DNA from: an uncultured Oscillospiraceae bacterium
GTDB lineage: Bacteria > Bacillota > Clostridia > Oscillospirales > Oscillospiraceae
DNA length: 52,963 nt
Assembly: GCA_947631805.1 (NCBI GenBank)
Contig: CANRNA010000262.1
Coordinates: 1-52,963, forward strand
Direction of reading: 5' to 3'
Positions 8,518-16,447 of the stretch are shown piece after piece (position 1 is the stretch's first letter; each line of letters begins with the position of its first letter). The notes below the pieces were generated by a model that worked only from the letters and a program-made list of their open reading frames with translations, ran no database searches and was not told the DNA's origin. The position numbers and the translations under genes were made by a program.

Positions 8518-9639
8518 TCAGAGCTTTCGCCCGCCGGTCAAAACACCGTACAGCCTGGGAAGAAAACGCTCCAAAAGCATACTGAAAACGATGCAGAGGG
8601 TGATGATGACCGCCGGGATGCCAAAATACGCCAGTGCCTGAAAAAGCGCGTCCGTGGGCAGAAGTCTCGTCACAAGTCTCTTCAAAATGGTCAGATTCAG
8701 TTCGTGGAACAAATAAACAGGCAGGCTGTATTTTGCCAGAAACAACAGCCATTTCCGCCATATCACGCCTTTGACACGGGTCGTGAAGCGGGCAAAGAAC
8801 GCAAAGCCCAGCACGATCGAGCAGACGTGGACAAGATGCTGCCCCGGCCGGTCCCGCAGCACACAGTCCAAAACGACGCTGACGAGGTATGCCCCCGACA
8901 GAAGCCGCGGGTCGAGCCTATCCACGTCGGAGAAATGAAGATCGCATCTGATAAAACAATACCCCAGGCAGAAGAAGACCAGCGCGTCCCTGTGCAGACA
9001 GAAAATATGGAAGTCCACATTGAGCGCCATCGCCGCCGCCATAAGGACAAACACCGTCTTCGGCAGCCGGTCAACGGCATATTTTATCGCCGTCGCCAGC
9101 AGGTTGAGAGTCATCAGGTCACGCATGAACCAAAGCGGATACAAAAATGGATAGCTCCCTTCTCCACGTCCAATGCCGGTATACGCCCCCAGCCACTCCC
9201 GCCAGGTCCAGGACGCCACGATGTTCTCCTGTTGTGAAAAATACACGCTCACCGCTTGGATGTGCCGGGCCGCATAGTAAAAGGCTATCCAGAACGTATT
9301 CAAAATGAGGTAAGGAACGAGCAGCGTCTTTACCTTTTTGCGCATATTGTCTTTCCATGTAAACGGCCGCCGGTACAAAAACAGCCCGGAGAGAAAGAAA
9401 AAACCTGGCACCGCGCACCGGGATATGACCTGCGAGACGCAGTATTTCATCCAATTCAGCCACGCCGGGACTTGCAGCACCACGTCGCCGCCTGTGAAGT
9501 GCACCTCTTCCGTGTATGAGTGGATAAACACCACCATGACCGTGAGCCATATTTTCAAAATACGTATCCGTTCCGATTCCTCGCCGGTAATGGTATATTC
9601 CCCGGTCGCGCGGGCAGCTTGTTTGACCATAATCAGCAT
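8518..9639 (-). CDS. Membrane acyltransferase (acyltransferase 3 family)
   Basis: Protein of 373 aa with about ten hydrophobic segments. The first (LKIWLTVMVVFIHSYTEE) carries the early membrane His of acyltransferase 3 proteins, and FFFLSGLFLYRRPF matches the family's FF-x-S-G-x-F motif. Such enzymes O-acetylate cell-surface glycans or lipids. It is transcribed from a promoter shared with the divergent XRE gene at 9760, suggesting control by that regulator. Confidence 0.88.
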   Translation of the reverse strand: MLIMVKQAARATGEYTITGEESERIRILKIWLTVMVVFIHSYTEEVHFTGGDVVLQVPAWLNWMKYCVSQVISRCAVPGFFFLSGLFLYRRPFTWKDNMRKKVKTLLVPYLILNTFWIAFYYAARHIQAVSVYFSQQENIVASWTWREWLGAYTGIGRGEGSYPFLYPLWFMRDLMTLNLLATAIKYAVDRLPKTVFVLMAAAMALNVDFHIFCLHRDALVFFCLGYCFIRCDLHFSDVDRLDPRLLSGAYLVSVVLDCVLRDRPGQHLVHVCSIVLGFAFFARFTTRVKGVIWRKWLLFLAKYSLPVYLFHELNLTILKRLVTRLLPTDALFQALAYFGIPAVIITLCIVFSMLLERFLPRLYGVLTGGRKL

Positions 9640-9662
9640 CGTCCCCCTGTTTTCCTATAAAT

Positions 9663-9729
9663 AGGAACTATTCTTCCTTTTATTATGCTGTAATAGTTCC
9701 CATTTGTCAAGCAAAATGGGAACTATAAT
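9663..9729. promoter_or_regulatory. Divergent control region with GGAACTAT operators
   Basis: Minus-strand promoter for the acyltransferase: TTGACA (9705-9710 read in reverse), 17-base spacer, CATAAT (9682-9687). An inverted repeat TAGTTCCCATTT (9694-9705) / AAATGGGAACTA (9714-9725) covers it, and a third GGAACTATT half-site lies at 9664-9672. TATAAT at 9724-9729 may be the -10 for the XRE gene. Likely operator for the regulator at 9760. Confidence 0.7.
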
Positions 9730-9759
9730 TCCTGTGAGGCCATCACAGGAGGAAGACAG

Positions 9760-10092
9760 ATGCTTTTATTTGATTTTCGCGCCATTGGGAATAAGCTGTT
9801 CGCTATACGCAAGCGGGCGGGGCTCACCCAGCTGGAGGTCGCGGAGGCCGCCGGGTTGTCAGACCGCACTTACGCGGATTTCGAGCGCGGTACTGTGAAT
9901 ATGCGCATCGAGACCATCCTCCGTATCTGCCGGGTCCTGCATATCACCCCCGACGAAATACTGACCACAGACGAGGAGGACACCAGCAGCCGGGAGGCGG
10001 AAATACTGGCCCGTCTTCATGCCTGTTCCCCCAAAAACCAGGAGACAGCCCTGCGCCTTTTGCATGTGTATTTACAATCGCTGGATAAATGA
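9760..10092 (+). CDS. XRE-family transcriptional regulator
   Basis: Protein of 110 aa. N-terminal Cro/C1 HTH (LTQLEVAEAAGLSDRTYADFE) followed by a helical tail. AGGAGG is well spaced. Divergent from the acyltransferase with palindromic operators between them, so it probably represses both. Effector unknown. Confidence 0.88.
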   Translation: MLLFDFRAIGNKLFAIRKRAGLTQLEVAEAAGLSDRTYADFERGTVNMRIETILRICRVLHITPDEILTTDEEDTSSREAEILARLHACSPKNQETALRLLHVYLQSLDK

Positions 10093-10102
10093 CACAAAAT
10101 AT

Positions 10103-10128
10103 CCGCCGCTCCCGGCTGGGAGCGGCGG
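10103..10128. terminator. Hairpin between convergent genes, possible terminator
   Basis: Perfect 11-bp stem CCGCCGCTCCC / GGGAGCGGCGG with a 4-base loop, between the convergent XRE and flavin reductase genes. There is no clear T-run, so termination is only likely. Confidence 0.5.
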
Positions 10129-10140
10129 TGCTCATTCGGT

Positions 10141-10617
10141 TCAGCGGATGACCTCTATCACCTCGCCCACGAACATGGTGTGGGGCGGTTCGGTGGCATA
10201 ATAGGCCTCGGCCACATCGGCGGGAACGGCGGCCACATCCATGGTGTGGGTATACATCTTCCTGCACAGCAGCGTCACAGACGCCTCGGCAAATGTGACG
10301 GCCTTGTCCAGATACACCGGCGTCAGGCCGGAGGCGGCCACCTTGTCCCCGTCCCGGCCGGAGTGGGACCCCAGATAGCCCAGGGCCTTCTTATACGCCG
10401 GGGGGAAGAAGCTGACGGTGAAATAGTCGTTTTTCTCCATGAAGCCGTGGGTGTACCGGTTCTTTTTCACGTAGACCGTGGCCGCCGGGCGGCTCCACAG
10501 CGTGCCCAGTCCGCCCCAGCCGATGGTCATGGTGTTGAAATCGCCCTCGGTCCCGGCGGTCACCAGGGCCCAGCTGTCCGAAAACGCCTTGAAGGCGTCC
10601 ACATTGAATCCTTCCAT
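10141..10617 (-). CDS. Flavin reductase-like FMN-binding protein
   Basis: Protein of 158 aa. FNTMTIGWGGLGTLWSRPAATVYV and KNDYFTVSFF are typical of the split-barrel flavin reductase-like family, which binds FMN and reduces flavins or small substrates. No partner oxygenase is adjacent. Preceded by AAGGAGGATATATA, 15 bases after greA, so probably co-transcribed with it. Confidence 0.85.
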   Translation of the reverse strand: MEGFNVDAFKAFSDSWALVTAGTEGDFNTMTIGWGGLGTLWSRPAATVYVKKNRYTHGFMEKNDYFTVSFFPPAYKKALGYLGSHSGRDGDKVAASGLTPVYLDKAVTFAEASVTLLCRKMYTHTMDVAAVPADVAEAYYATEPPHTMFVGEVIEVIR

Positions 10618-10632
10618 TATATATCCTCCTTG

Positions 10633-11142
10633 TTAATATGGGCTTATTTCCATGGACTCGTCGTCCACGCCTTTTTCAATGGCTCGTATCTGGGCCCAAT
10701 AGCCGCCGCTCTCCCCCACGGGGACGAACACCCGCTCCCCGGCCTTGTGGCCAAGGACGGCCTTGCCCACGGGAGACTCCTTACTGATGAGCCCCTTCAT
10801 GGGATTTTGCCGCAGGGTGGTCACCAGGGTGATGGTCTCCTCCTCGTTCTCGTCCTCCATGAACAGCGTCACCCGGTCGAAAAGCCCCGCCTCGTCGGCG
10901 GCGGACTTGTCCTCTATCACCACGGCGGAGGCGATCATCCGCTTCAGATAGCGGATGCGGCTCTCGTTTTTGTTCTTCGCCTGCTTGGCGGCCTTGTACT
11001 CAAAGTTCTCCGACAGGTCCCCGAACCCCCTGGCCGCCTGCACGTCCTCGATGAGCTTGGGCCGCAGCTCCATCTCCCGGTAATCTATCTCCTCCTGCAT
11101 CTTGCGGATATCCACCGCCGTCAGTTCGTCGTGCATCGTCAT
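10633..11142 (-). CDS. greA: Transcription elongation factor GreA family
   Basis: Protein of 169 aa. The N-terminal coiled coil contains GDLSENFEY, the GreA tip motif with the acidic residues that stimulate RNA cleavage by stalled polymerase. The C-terminal FKBP-like domain ends ISKESPVGKAVLGHKAGE. Slightly longer than E. coli GreA (158 aa). Divergent from folC. Confidence 0.9.
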   Translation of the reverse strand: MTMHDELTAVDIRKMQEEIDYREMELRPKLIEDVQAARGFGDLSENFEYKAAKQAKNKNESRIRYLKRMIASAVVIEDKSAADEAGLFDRVTLFMEDENEEETITLVTTLRQNPMKGLISKESPVGKAVLGHKAGERVFVPVGESGGYWAQIRAIEKGVDDESMEISPY

Positions 11143-11247
11143 CCCTCCGGATATACATTATAATAATACTCTACCCCACCGGCTGGAAAAAGTCAATCGG
11201 AGAATATGGGGGTTTCCCCCGTGGAAAGGATATGGTATACTGTTGCC

Positions 11248-12480
11248 ATGAACGACAGCTTTTTGCAGTTTTATACGGACACGCCCAAGTATACCCACGC
11301 CCCCGGTCTGGAGGTGATGGAGCGGCTCTGTGCCCGGCTGGGCGACCCCCAGCGGGGACTGCGCTGCGTCCACATCGCCGGGACCAACGGGAAGGGCTCC
11401 TGCGCCGCCATGACCGCCGCCATGCTGCGGGCCGCGGGCTTTCGCACGGGGCTGTATACCTCCCCGGACCTGACCGGCCCCTGGGAGCGTATCAAGGTAG
11501 ATAAAGTTGACATAAATATGTCCGCCTTCGCCGATGTGACTGCCCGGGTGAAGGCGGCGTGCGCTGGTCTGCCGGAGCCATCCTTTTTTGAAAAGCTCAC
11601 CGCCGCGGCTTTTTTATACTTCGCCGAGATACAGTGCGACTATGTGGTGCTGGAGACCGGCCTCGGCGGTCGGCTGGACGCGACGAACGTCATTGAAAAG
11701 CCTGCGGTGTCTGTGATCATGCCTATCGGCATGGACCACACCGCCCAGCTCGGGAACACCCTGGCCGCCATTGCCGGGGAGAAGGCGGGCATCATAAAAC
11801 CCAGTTGCCCGGTGGTGTGCGCCCCCCAGCCGCCGGAGGCGGAAGCGGTCATCCGCGCCCGCTGCGAGGCCGTGGGAGCGCCCGCGCATTTTGTTGACAT
11901 AACTAAAATCCATCCCCTCTCCCATTCCCTCGCGGGCCAGCGCTTTTCCTATGGCTCGCTGGAGGATATGGCTCTGTCTCTGCTGGGCGGTCACCAGACG
12001 GAGAACGCCTGTGCCGCCATAGAGGCGGCCCGGGTGCTGGGTCTGGGAGAGGCATCCATACGGGCCGGTCTGGCCGGTGCCCGGTGGCCCTGCCGGTTCG
12101 AGCTCATACCGGGCGAGCCGCCCTTTCTGCTGGACGGGGCCCACAATCCCCACGGGGCGGCTGCCCTGGCGGCGGGGTTGCGGGAGTACTTCCCCGGCCA
12201 GCGCTTCACCTTCCTCATGGGCGTGATGGCCGACAAGGACTGGCGGGGGATATTGGACACGCTGGAGCCCCTGGCGGCCCGGTTCGTGTGCATCGCGCCG
12301 GAGGGGCCCCGAGCCTTACCGGCGGCGGAGCTGGCCGGGGCGATATCCACTGTCCCGGCAGTGACGGCGGACAGCCTGACGGAGGCAGCCGCCCTGTGCC
12401 GGGCGGGAAAAGAGCCCGTGTGCGCCTGCGGCTCGTTGTATTACATCGGCCACCTGCGGGCCATTTTGAAGGAGGAGTGA
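11248..12480 (+). CDS. folC: Folylpolyglutamate/dihydrofolate synthase
   Basis: Mur-ligase-type enzyme of 410 aa that adds glutamate to folates. P-loop HIAGTNGKGS, then LETGLGGRLDATN, and the C-terminal LLDGAHNPHG are FolC signatures. Start at 11248 follows the family N-terminus; an ATG at 11206 would add 14 residues and cannot be excluded, since neither site has a strong ribosome binding site. First gene of a folate one-carbon cluster with fchA and folD, each overlapping or a few bases apart. Confidence 0.92.
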   Translation: MNDSFLQFYTDTPKYTHAPGLEVMERLCARLGDPQRGLRCVHIAGTNGKGSCAAMTAAMLRAAGFRTGLYTSPDLTGPWERIKVDKVDINMSAFADVTARVKAACAGLPEPSFFEKLTAAAFLYFAEIQCDYVVLETGLGGRLDATNVIEKPAVSVIMPIGMDHTAQLGNTLAAIAGEKAGIIKPSCPVVCAPQPPEAEAVIRARCEAVGAPAHFVDITKIHPLSHSLAGQRFSYGSLEDMALSLLGGHQTENACAAIEAARVLGLGEASIRAGLAGARWPCRFELIPGEPPFLLDGAHNPHGAAALAAGLREYFPGQRFTFLMGVMADKDWRGILDTLEPLAARFVCIAPEGPRALPAAELAGAISTVPAVTADSLTEAAALCRAGKEPVCACGSLYYIGHLRAILKEE

Positions 12481-12482
12481 CC

Positions 12483-13100
12483 GTGGAAATGCGCGATATG
12501 TCTCTTGCCGATTTCGCCGGAGCACTGGGTTCCAAGGCCGCCGTCCCCGGCGGCGGCGGTGCCTCCGCCCTGGTGGGTGCGCTGGGCGCTGCATTGGGCG
12601 CCATGGTGGGAGAGCTCACCGTGGGCAAGCCAAAATATGCCGCCGTGGAGGAGCAAATGCGCGACCTGACCGACCGGGCCAAAGACCTGTCGGCGGCGCT
12701 GCTGGCCCTGGTGGACGAGGACGCGGAGGCGTTCAAACCCCTCAGCCGCGCTTATGGCATCCCCAAGGATGATCCGGGCCGGGCGGATGAGCTGGAGCGG
12801 TGTCTGCGCGTGGCGGCGGAGCCGCCGCTGAAAATGGTCCGGCTCTGCTGCCAGGCCATCGGCCTCATGGAGGGCTTCGCCGCCATGGGCAGCGTGCTGG
12901 CCGTGTCCGACGCCGCCACCGGCGCGGCGCTCTGCCGGGGCGCTATGTACGGCGCGGCGGTGAATGTGAAGGTGAACACCAATGCCATGGCCGACCGGGC
13001 TTATGCCGGGGCCATAGACAGCGAGGTGGACCGGCTGCTGGACGAGTACCATGTCCGGGCAGACCGGGTCTATGAGGACGTATACGGGAGGTATTGCTGA
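12483..13100 (+). CDS. fchA: Cyclodeaminase/cyclohydrolase family protein (FchA-like)
   Basis: Protein of 205 aa. The PGGGGASALVGALGAALG motif and all-helical composition are those of formiminotransferase-cyclodeaminase and methenyl-THF cyclohydrolase FchA. It probably hydrolyses 5,10-methenyl-THF to 10-formyl-THF. GTG at 12483 is chosen because GGAGG lies 7 bases upstream and only 2 bases separate it from the folC stop; ATG at 12489 is the alternative. Its stop overlaps the folD start by one base. Confidence 0.85.
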   Translation: MEMRDMSLADFAGALGSKAAVPGGGGASALVGALGAALGAMVGELTVGKPKYAAVEEQMRDLTDRAKDLSAALLALVDEDAEAFKPLSRAYGIPKDDPGRADELERCLRVAAEPPLKMVRLCCQAIGLMEGFAAMGSVLAVSDAATGAALCRGAMYGAAVNVKVNTNAMADRAYAGAIDSEVDRLLDEYHVRADRVYEDVYGRYC

Positions 13101-13963
13101 TGGCTGATCTATTGAAGGGCGCGCCTGTGGCCCAGGCACTTGCGGACCAGACGGCCGGTATCGCGGCCGGGCTGGCGGCTCGGGGCGTCATCCCCACCCT
13201 GGCCATTTTGCGGGTGGGCGAGAGGCCCGAGGATATGAGCTATGAGCGCGGCGCCGTCAAACGCTGCACCGCCGCCGGAGTGGCCGTGCGCTCTGTTGTC
13301 CTGCCCCCGGATGTGGGGCAAGCTAAGCTCATGTCGGCCATCGCCCAGCTCAACGCTGACAGCGCCGTCCACGGCATATTGCTCATGCGCCCCCTGCCCG
13401 CGCCTCTGGATAATGAGGCCGCCCGCCGGGCCATCGACCCGGCCAAGGATGTGGACGGGGTCACGGACGGCTCCCTGGCCGGGGTCTTCACCGGCTCCGG
13501 GGAGGGCTTTGCCCCCTGCACCGCCCAGGCGGTGGTGGAGCTTTTGAAGTTTTACGGCGTGCCCCTGCGGGGCGCTCACGCCGTTGTGGCCGGGCGCAGT
13601 CTGGTGGTGGGACGCCCCGCCGCCATGCTCCTGATGGCAGAGGGCGCCACCGTCACCCTCTGCCACAGCGCCACCGCCAATCTGGCCGCCCAGACCCGGC
13701 AGGGGGATATCGTTGTTGCCGCCATTGGCCGCATGGGCTTTTTTGGCCGCTCCCACTTTTCCCACAGCGCGGTAGTGGTGGACGTGGGCATCCACGCCGA
13801 CCCTGACACCGGAAAGCTCCGGGGCGACGTGCTCTTCGACGAAGCAGAGCCCCTGGTCAGGGCTATCACGCCCGTCCCCGGCGGCCTGGGCGCAGTGACC
13901 ACCGCCGTGCTGGTAAAGCATGTGGCCGAGGCCGCCCGCCGTGCCTGTTGCCAAGGGATTTGA
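13100..13963 (+). CDS. folD: Methylene-THF dehydrogenase (FolD family)
   Basis: Protein of 287 aa. DPAKDVDG, the NAD(P) site VVAGRSLVVGRPAA and TPVPGGLGAVTTAVL are FolD motifs. The family active site has Tyr, then Lys four residues later, and a Gln in the LVQLPLP strand. Here Tyr48 is kept, but the Lys position (52) is Ala and the Gln position is Met (GILLMRPLP). Cyclohydrolase activity may therefore be lost and supplied by the adjacent FchA. GGGAGG precedes the ATG. Confidence 0.88.
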   Translation: MADLLKGAPVAQALADQTAGIAAGLAARGVIPTLAILRVGERPEDMSYERGAVKRCTAAGVAVRSVVLPPDVGQAKLMSAIAQLNADSAVHGILLMRPLPAPLDNEAARRAIDPAKDVDGVTDGSLAGVFTGSGEGFAPCTAQAVVELLKFYGVPLRGAHAVVAGRSLVVGRPAAMLLMAEGATVTLCHSATANLAAQTRQGDIVVAAIGRMGFFGRSHFSHSAVVVDVGIHADPDTGKLRGDVLFDEAEPLVRAITPVPGGLGAVTTAVLVKHVAEAARRACCQGI

Positions 13964-13996
13964 TGACGCTAAACCGCCCGACGCGGGAAATTTCCC

Positions 13997-14025
13997 TTGA
14001 CTTTAGCCTCGGACTTGAGTATAAT
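13997..14025 (+). promoter_or_regulatory. tRNA-Ser promoter
   Basis: TTGACT (13997-14002), 17-base spacer, TATAAT (14020-14025); transcription would start about 12 bases before the mature tRNA. Confidence 0.85.
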
Positions 14026-14044
14026 ATATAAGTCCGACAGGCAT

Positions 14045-14137
14045 GGAGAAGTCGCGTAGCTTGGTCGAGCGCGCACGATTGGAAATCGTGTATACCCCAA
14101 AAGGGTATCGAGGGTTCGAATCCCTCCTTCTCCGCCA
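14045..14137 (+). tRNA. tRNA-Ser(GGA)
   Basis: Class II tRNA of 93 nt with encoded CCA. Acceptor GGAGAAG pairs with CTTCTCC; the anticodon arm CACGA-TTGGAAA-TCGTG places anticodon GGA at 14081-14083; there is a long variable arm (TATACCCC/GGGTATC-like) and a TTCGAAT T-loop. The 3' half is duplicated at 48945, marking phage integration. The hairpin AAAGCCTTGCA / TGCAAGGCTTT (14141-14172) is its terminator. Confidence 0.96.
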
Positions 14138-14205
14138 CTCAAAGCCTTGCAGCCCTAGAGTTGCAAGGCTTTGACATTTCTCCGACGGACCACATTTCGC
14201 CCTTC
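14075..14205 (+). repeat. attL: left attachment-site repeat
   Basis: 131-bp segment running from the tRNA-Ser anticodon stem through the tRNA terminator. It matches 48945-49074 with a single-base length difference (CAGCCCTAGAG here, CAGCCTAGAG at right). Integration leaves the tRNA intact at this end. Confidence 0.95.
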
Positions 14206-14220
14206 TCGCCCGGAGCAAAT

Positions 14221-14282
14221 GGGACTAAAAAGGACTAAAAGGGACTACTTTTACCCCTAGTGTGTAGTCAAAATGTAGTCAA
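14221..14282. promoter_or_regulatory. Candidate integrase/excisionase arm-type sites, left side
   Basis: TGTAGTCAAAATGTAGTCAA (14263-14282) is a tandem GTAGTCAA repeat. The same unit recurs beside attR (48889-48908). Three GGACTA units at 10-base spacing lie at 14222-14248. Position just inside the prophage end fits arm-type binding sites. Apart from the hairpin at 14318, nothing else is seen between attL and 14350. Confidence 0.55.
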
Positions 14283-14317
14283 GTTGCGTAAAATCAAAAA
14301 CCCGATTTTTCAGAGCT

Positions 14318-14345
14318 ATCCCCGGCGCTTATGGGCGCCGGGGAT
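14318..14345 (-). terminator. Hairpin after the leftmost prophage gene
   Basis: Perfect 11-bp stem ATCCCCGGCGC / GCGCCGGGGAT immediately after the stop at 14350. No strong T-run follows on the minus strand; it probably ends leftward transcription before attL. Confidence 0.5.
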
Positions 14346-14349
14346 GGCA

Positions 14350-14865
14350 TTATCTGCTGAACCTTGTTTTTTTCGTCGGTTTATAATCCTCTGGCGGCTC
14401 TTTCCCGCACCGCCTGGCCTCAGCTGCCCGCTGCCTTTGCCGCTTGCGCTCTAATTTGCAATCCGGGTTGTCACACGTGATTGTCGCGGTCTTAGCCGTA
14501 ATGAGCGCCCCGCAAATAATGCAATATCGCTTTTCCCTTCGCTTTTCGTTTTTCTCCCGGTAGTACGTTTCTTTGTGGCCTTGGTTCCAAGCTATAGATT
14601 GCGCCCTATCTATTTTCCGCACGGCTTCGTGGGCACAGTCTGGGCAATATTTTTGCCGCGCGGAATTCACGATATATTCTTTCCCGCACACCGCGCACCT
14701 GTCTACGCTTCCCAGCGGCCTGTCAGCGCGGCCCTTCTTTTTGTGCTTTCTGTTGGCTCCCCTCTTGCGTTCCTCCCTGCACGCCGGGCAATACCACGCA
14801 CGGGGGCCGCCGGGGAATGATTTGCCGCACTGGCGGCATATCCTCTCTTTAACGACTACTGCCAT
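14350..14865 (-). CDS. Multi-zinc-ribbon protein
   Basis: Protein of 171 aa with three Cys-pair modules: CRQCGKSF...YCPACR, CAVCGKEY...YCPDC and CIICGALI...CDNPDC. Each looks like a zinc knuckle of two CxxC pairs. The spacers and C-terminus are strongly basic (KHKKKGR, KLERKRQRQR), suggesting nucleic-acid binding. Last gene of the attL-proximal module led by 15154-15396. Function unknown. Confidence 0.75.
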   Translation of the reverse strand: MAVVVKERICRQCGKSFPGGPRAWYCPACREERKRGANRKHKKKGRADRPLGSVDRCAVCGKEYIVNSARQKYCPDCAHEAVRKIDRAQSIAWNQGHKETYYREKNEKRREKRYCIICGALITAKTATITCDNPDCKLERKRQRQRAAEARRCGKEPPEDYKPTKKTRFSR

Positions 14866-14866
14866 A

Positions 14867-15166
14867 TTACAACAGCTTTCTGGGGTCTACGCCCAGGGCG
14901 TCGGCCATGTTAAGCAAGTTGCGTGCCGTCAGGTTTTCGGCTTTGTACTCGCCGCCCTCTACTTTTTGGACCAGGCGGATGTTTACCCCGGCCATATCCG
15001 CAAGTTCTTTTTGCGTGAGCCCCTTCCCGCGTCTGTACCACTCCAGGCGCGTGATCGGGCTGTCGTGACAGTCCCGGTCATATTTGACCAGGGGGCAGGC
15101 GGCACAGTTGCCGTCTGCCCTCTGGCAATCGCCGTATTTCCGTCTTAATCCGCTCAATCCTTCCAC
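14867..15166 (-). CDS. XRE-type regulator with N-terminal extension
   Basis: About 99 aa. The C-terminal HTH LTQKELADMAGVNIRLVQKVE is preceded by a short Cys-containing segment (CQRADGNCAACPL). The start is uncertain: GTG at 15166 is used here; TTG at 15196 gives 109 aa, and a TTG overlapping the previous stop is also possible. It overlaps the preceding gene and is probably translationally coupled. Likely binds the palindrome at 15441-15460. Confidence 0.75.
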   Translation of the reverse strand: MEGLSGLRRKYGDCQRADGNCAACPLVKYDRDCHDSPITRLEWYRRGKGLTQKELADMAGVNIRLVQKVEGGEYKAENLTARNLLNMADALGVDPRKLL

Positions 15167-15396
15167 CCCCAGATGTCTATCCAGGATGTGGGGCAATAAA
15201 TCCTGTAGGTGTAATCGCCCGCCAGAAGCAGCCGCTCCCCGACTACAGGGTACTCATCACCCTCGACAATGGCATCCAGTTCCGGGATGAGCTCCCCGGA
15301 CTTGCACCACACGCCCGAGCCCTCGCGGGTGACCGGGTGACGGATAAAGTCCATGTCGTACTTCTCAGCGATTTTGATAAGTTCAGCTTTTTTCAT
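15154..15396 (-). CDS. Hypothetical small protein, first gene of attL module B
   Basis: Protein of 80 aa, not recognised; mixed alpha/beta and acidic, with Trp-rich ends. Preceded by AAGGAGG and by a near-consensus promoter whose spacer is a perfect palindrome. It forms an operon with the XRE regulator and zinc-ribbon protein, separate from the late genes. Confidence 0.7.
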   Translation of the reverse strand: MKKAELIKIAEKYDMDFIRHPVTREGSGVWCKSGELIPELDAIVEGDEYPVVGERLLLAGDYTYRIYCPTSWIDIWGWKD

Positions 15397-15437
15397 TGTT
15401 TTTCCTCCTTGGGCCTCGCCCTTTATCTTATGGCCCT

Positions 15438-15466
15438 ATTATACGCCTATTTAGGCGTATTGTCAA
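15438..15466 (-). promoter_or_regulatory. Promoter with palindromic operator in the spacer (module B)
   Basis: Minus strand: TTGACA (15461-15466), 17-base spacer, TATAAT (15438-15443). The spacer is occupied by ATACGCCTA-TT-TAGGCGTAT (15441-15460), a perfect inverted repeat with 9-bp arms. Repressor binding would block RNA polymerase directly. Confidence 0.8.
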
Positions 15467-15496
15467 GAGGGAAATGCGAGGGTCCGTAAAAATTTT

Positions 15497-16009
15497 TTAT
15501 ATTTGTTTGATGTCAACTAACTCAATGGGATATACCCCCAGCGCCCCCGCGAGGGCTATCAATGTCTTCGCCGTGATGTTCGCGGATTTGATTTTGCCAT
15601 ATTCAATCCGCTGTATTTGGGACACGGTCACGCCCGCCGCCCGCGAAAGCTCTTCCTGTGTCATCTTCGCCCGCGTGCGGTAAATATATAATAGGCTCAT
15701 ATCAGGCGTGCCATATTGGTCCACGTTCCTCCGCTTAATTCCGGGGGCGTCTTCGATGCTGTAATTGCCCTTAGCCCACTCCCCGGCGATCACGCCCGCA
15801 AGCGCTCTCGCGTCTCCCAAAGACAGGCAGTTGTAAACCATCCCGCCCTTCGTCAGTATCCAGGCATTCCCGTCCAGAGTGCAGATGTCCAGCCAGTCGT
15901 CTTCAGCGCTATAGCGCTCTTTTACGGTGCGCTCACTGTCTCCAAGCGCTTGCTCTTTCATTTTGGCAAAATCCTCAGAAAACTTTGTTCTCAAATCAGG
16001 ATGTGACAT
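15497..16009 (-). CDS. XRE-type regulator with N-terminal sensor-like domain
   Basis: Protein of 170 aa. Residues 1-105 are an unrecognised acidic domain (DDWLDICTLDGNAWILTKGG). The C-terminus is a Cro/C1 HTH (MTQEELSRAAGVTVSQIQRIE). This is the reverse of the usual order with HTH first. It follows the gene at 16011 by one base and probably autoregulates through the operators at 16379-16426. Confidence 0.8.
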   Translation of the reverse strand: MSHPDLRTKFSEDFAKMKEQALGDSERTVKERYSAEDDWLDICTLDGNAWILTKGGMVYNCLSLGDARALAGVIAGEWAKGNYSIEDAPGIKRRNVDQYGTPDMSLLYIYRTRAKMTQEELSRAAGVTVSQIQRIEYGKIKSANITAKTLIALAGALGVYPIELVDIKQI

Positions 16010-16010
16010 T

Positions 16011-16343
16011 TTATATTTCCTCCATTTCTTCTGCGGTCTTTTTGATGAGCTTCGCCATTTCCGGGCACACGCGGAAAACGGAAATGATTTGGTCTATCCC
16101 GCTTTTGTAATTATCCTTGCAGCGAGGAACATCACGAAAATTTTGAATCACGTCCCCGGCGTAGTCGATGCTCTCGATGGCCCGCCGGATGACCTTAAGG
16201 CAACTTCTGTGCTCTGCGATCTGCGCAGCGGTGGCCGCCGGTAAATCCTTTTCGGCGTTTTCGTCGCTCATTGTGATGTAGTAAAAAAGGCGGTCTTCAA
16301 TGTCCTTCGCCCATGCGATCTGCTTTTCGGTCCCTCTCAGCAT
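16011..16343 (-). CDS. Hypothetical protein, first gene of attL module A
   Basis: Protein of 110 aa, mostly helical; the start MLRGTEKQIAWAKDIEDRL is a pattern seen in phage-encoded small helical proteins, but I do not assign a family. Preceded by AGGAGG and the promoter at 16374-16402. Two-gene operon with the XRE regulator. Confidence 0.7.
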   Translation of the reverse strand: MLRGTEKQIAWAKDIEDRLFYYITMSDENAEKDLPAATAAQIAEHRSCLKVIRRAIESIDYAGDVIQNFRDVPRCKDNYKSGIDQIISVFRVCPEMAKLIKKTAEEMEEI

Positions 16344-16373
16344 TTTTGTGTCCTCCTGTCTTTTGATGGCTTA

Positions 16374-16426
16374 ATTATACATCAATATTGGTGTGTTGTC
16401 AAGCTTTTTTACATCAAAATTGGTGT
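16374..16426 (-). promoter_or_regulatory. Promoter with two palindromic operators (module A)
   Basis: Minus strand TTGACA (16397-16402), 17-base spacer, TATAAT (16374-16379). Operator 1, ACATCAATATTGGTGT (16379-16394), lies within the spacer. Operator 2, ACATCAAAATTGGTGT (16411-16426), lies upstream, 32 bases centre to centre, about three helical turns. Both are near-perfect palindromes, so cooperative binding by the XRE protein is likely. Confidence 0.82.
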
Positions 16427-16447
16427 TTTTTCAATGTTGTATTGCAC

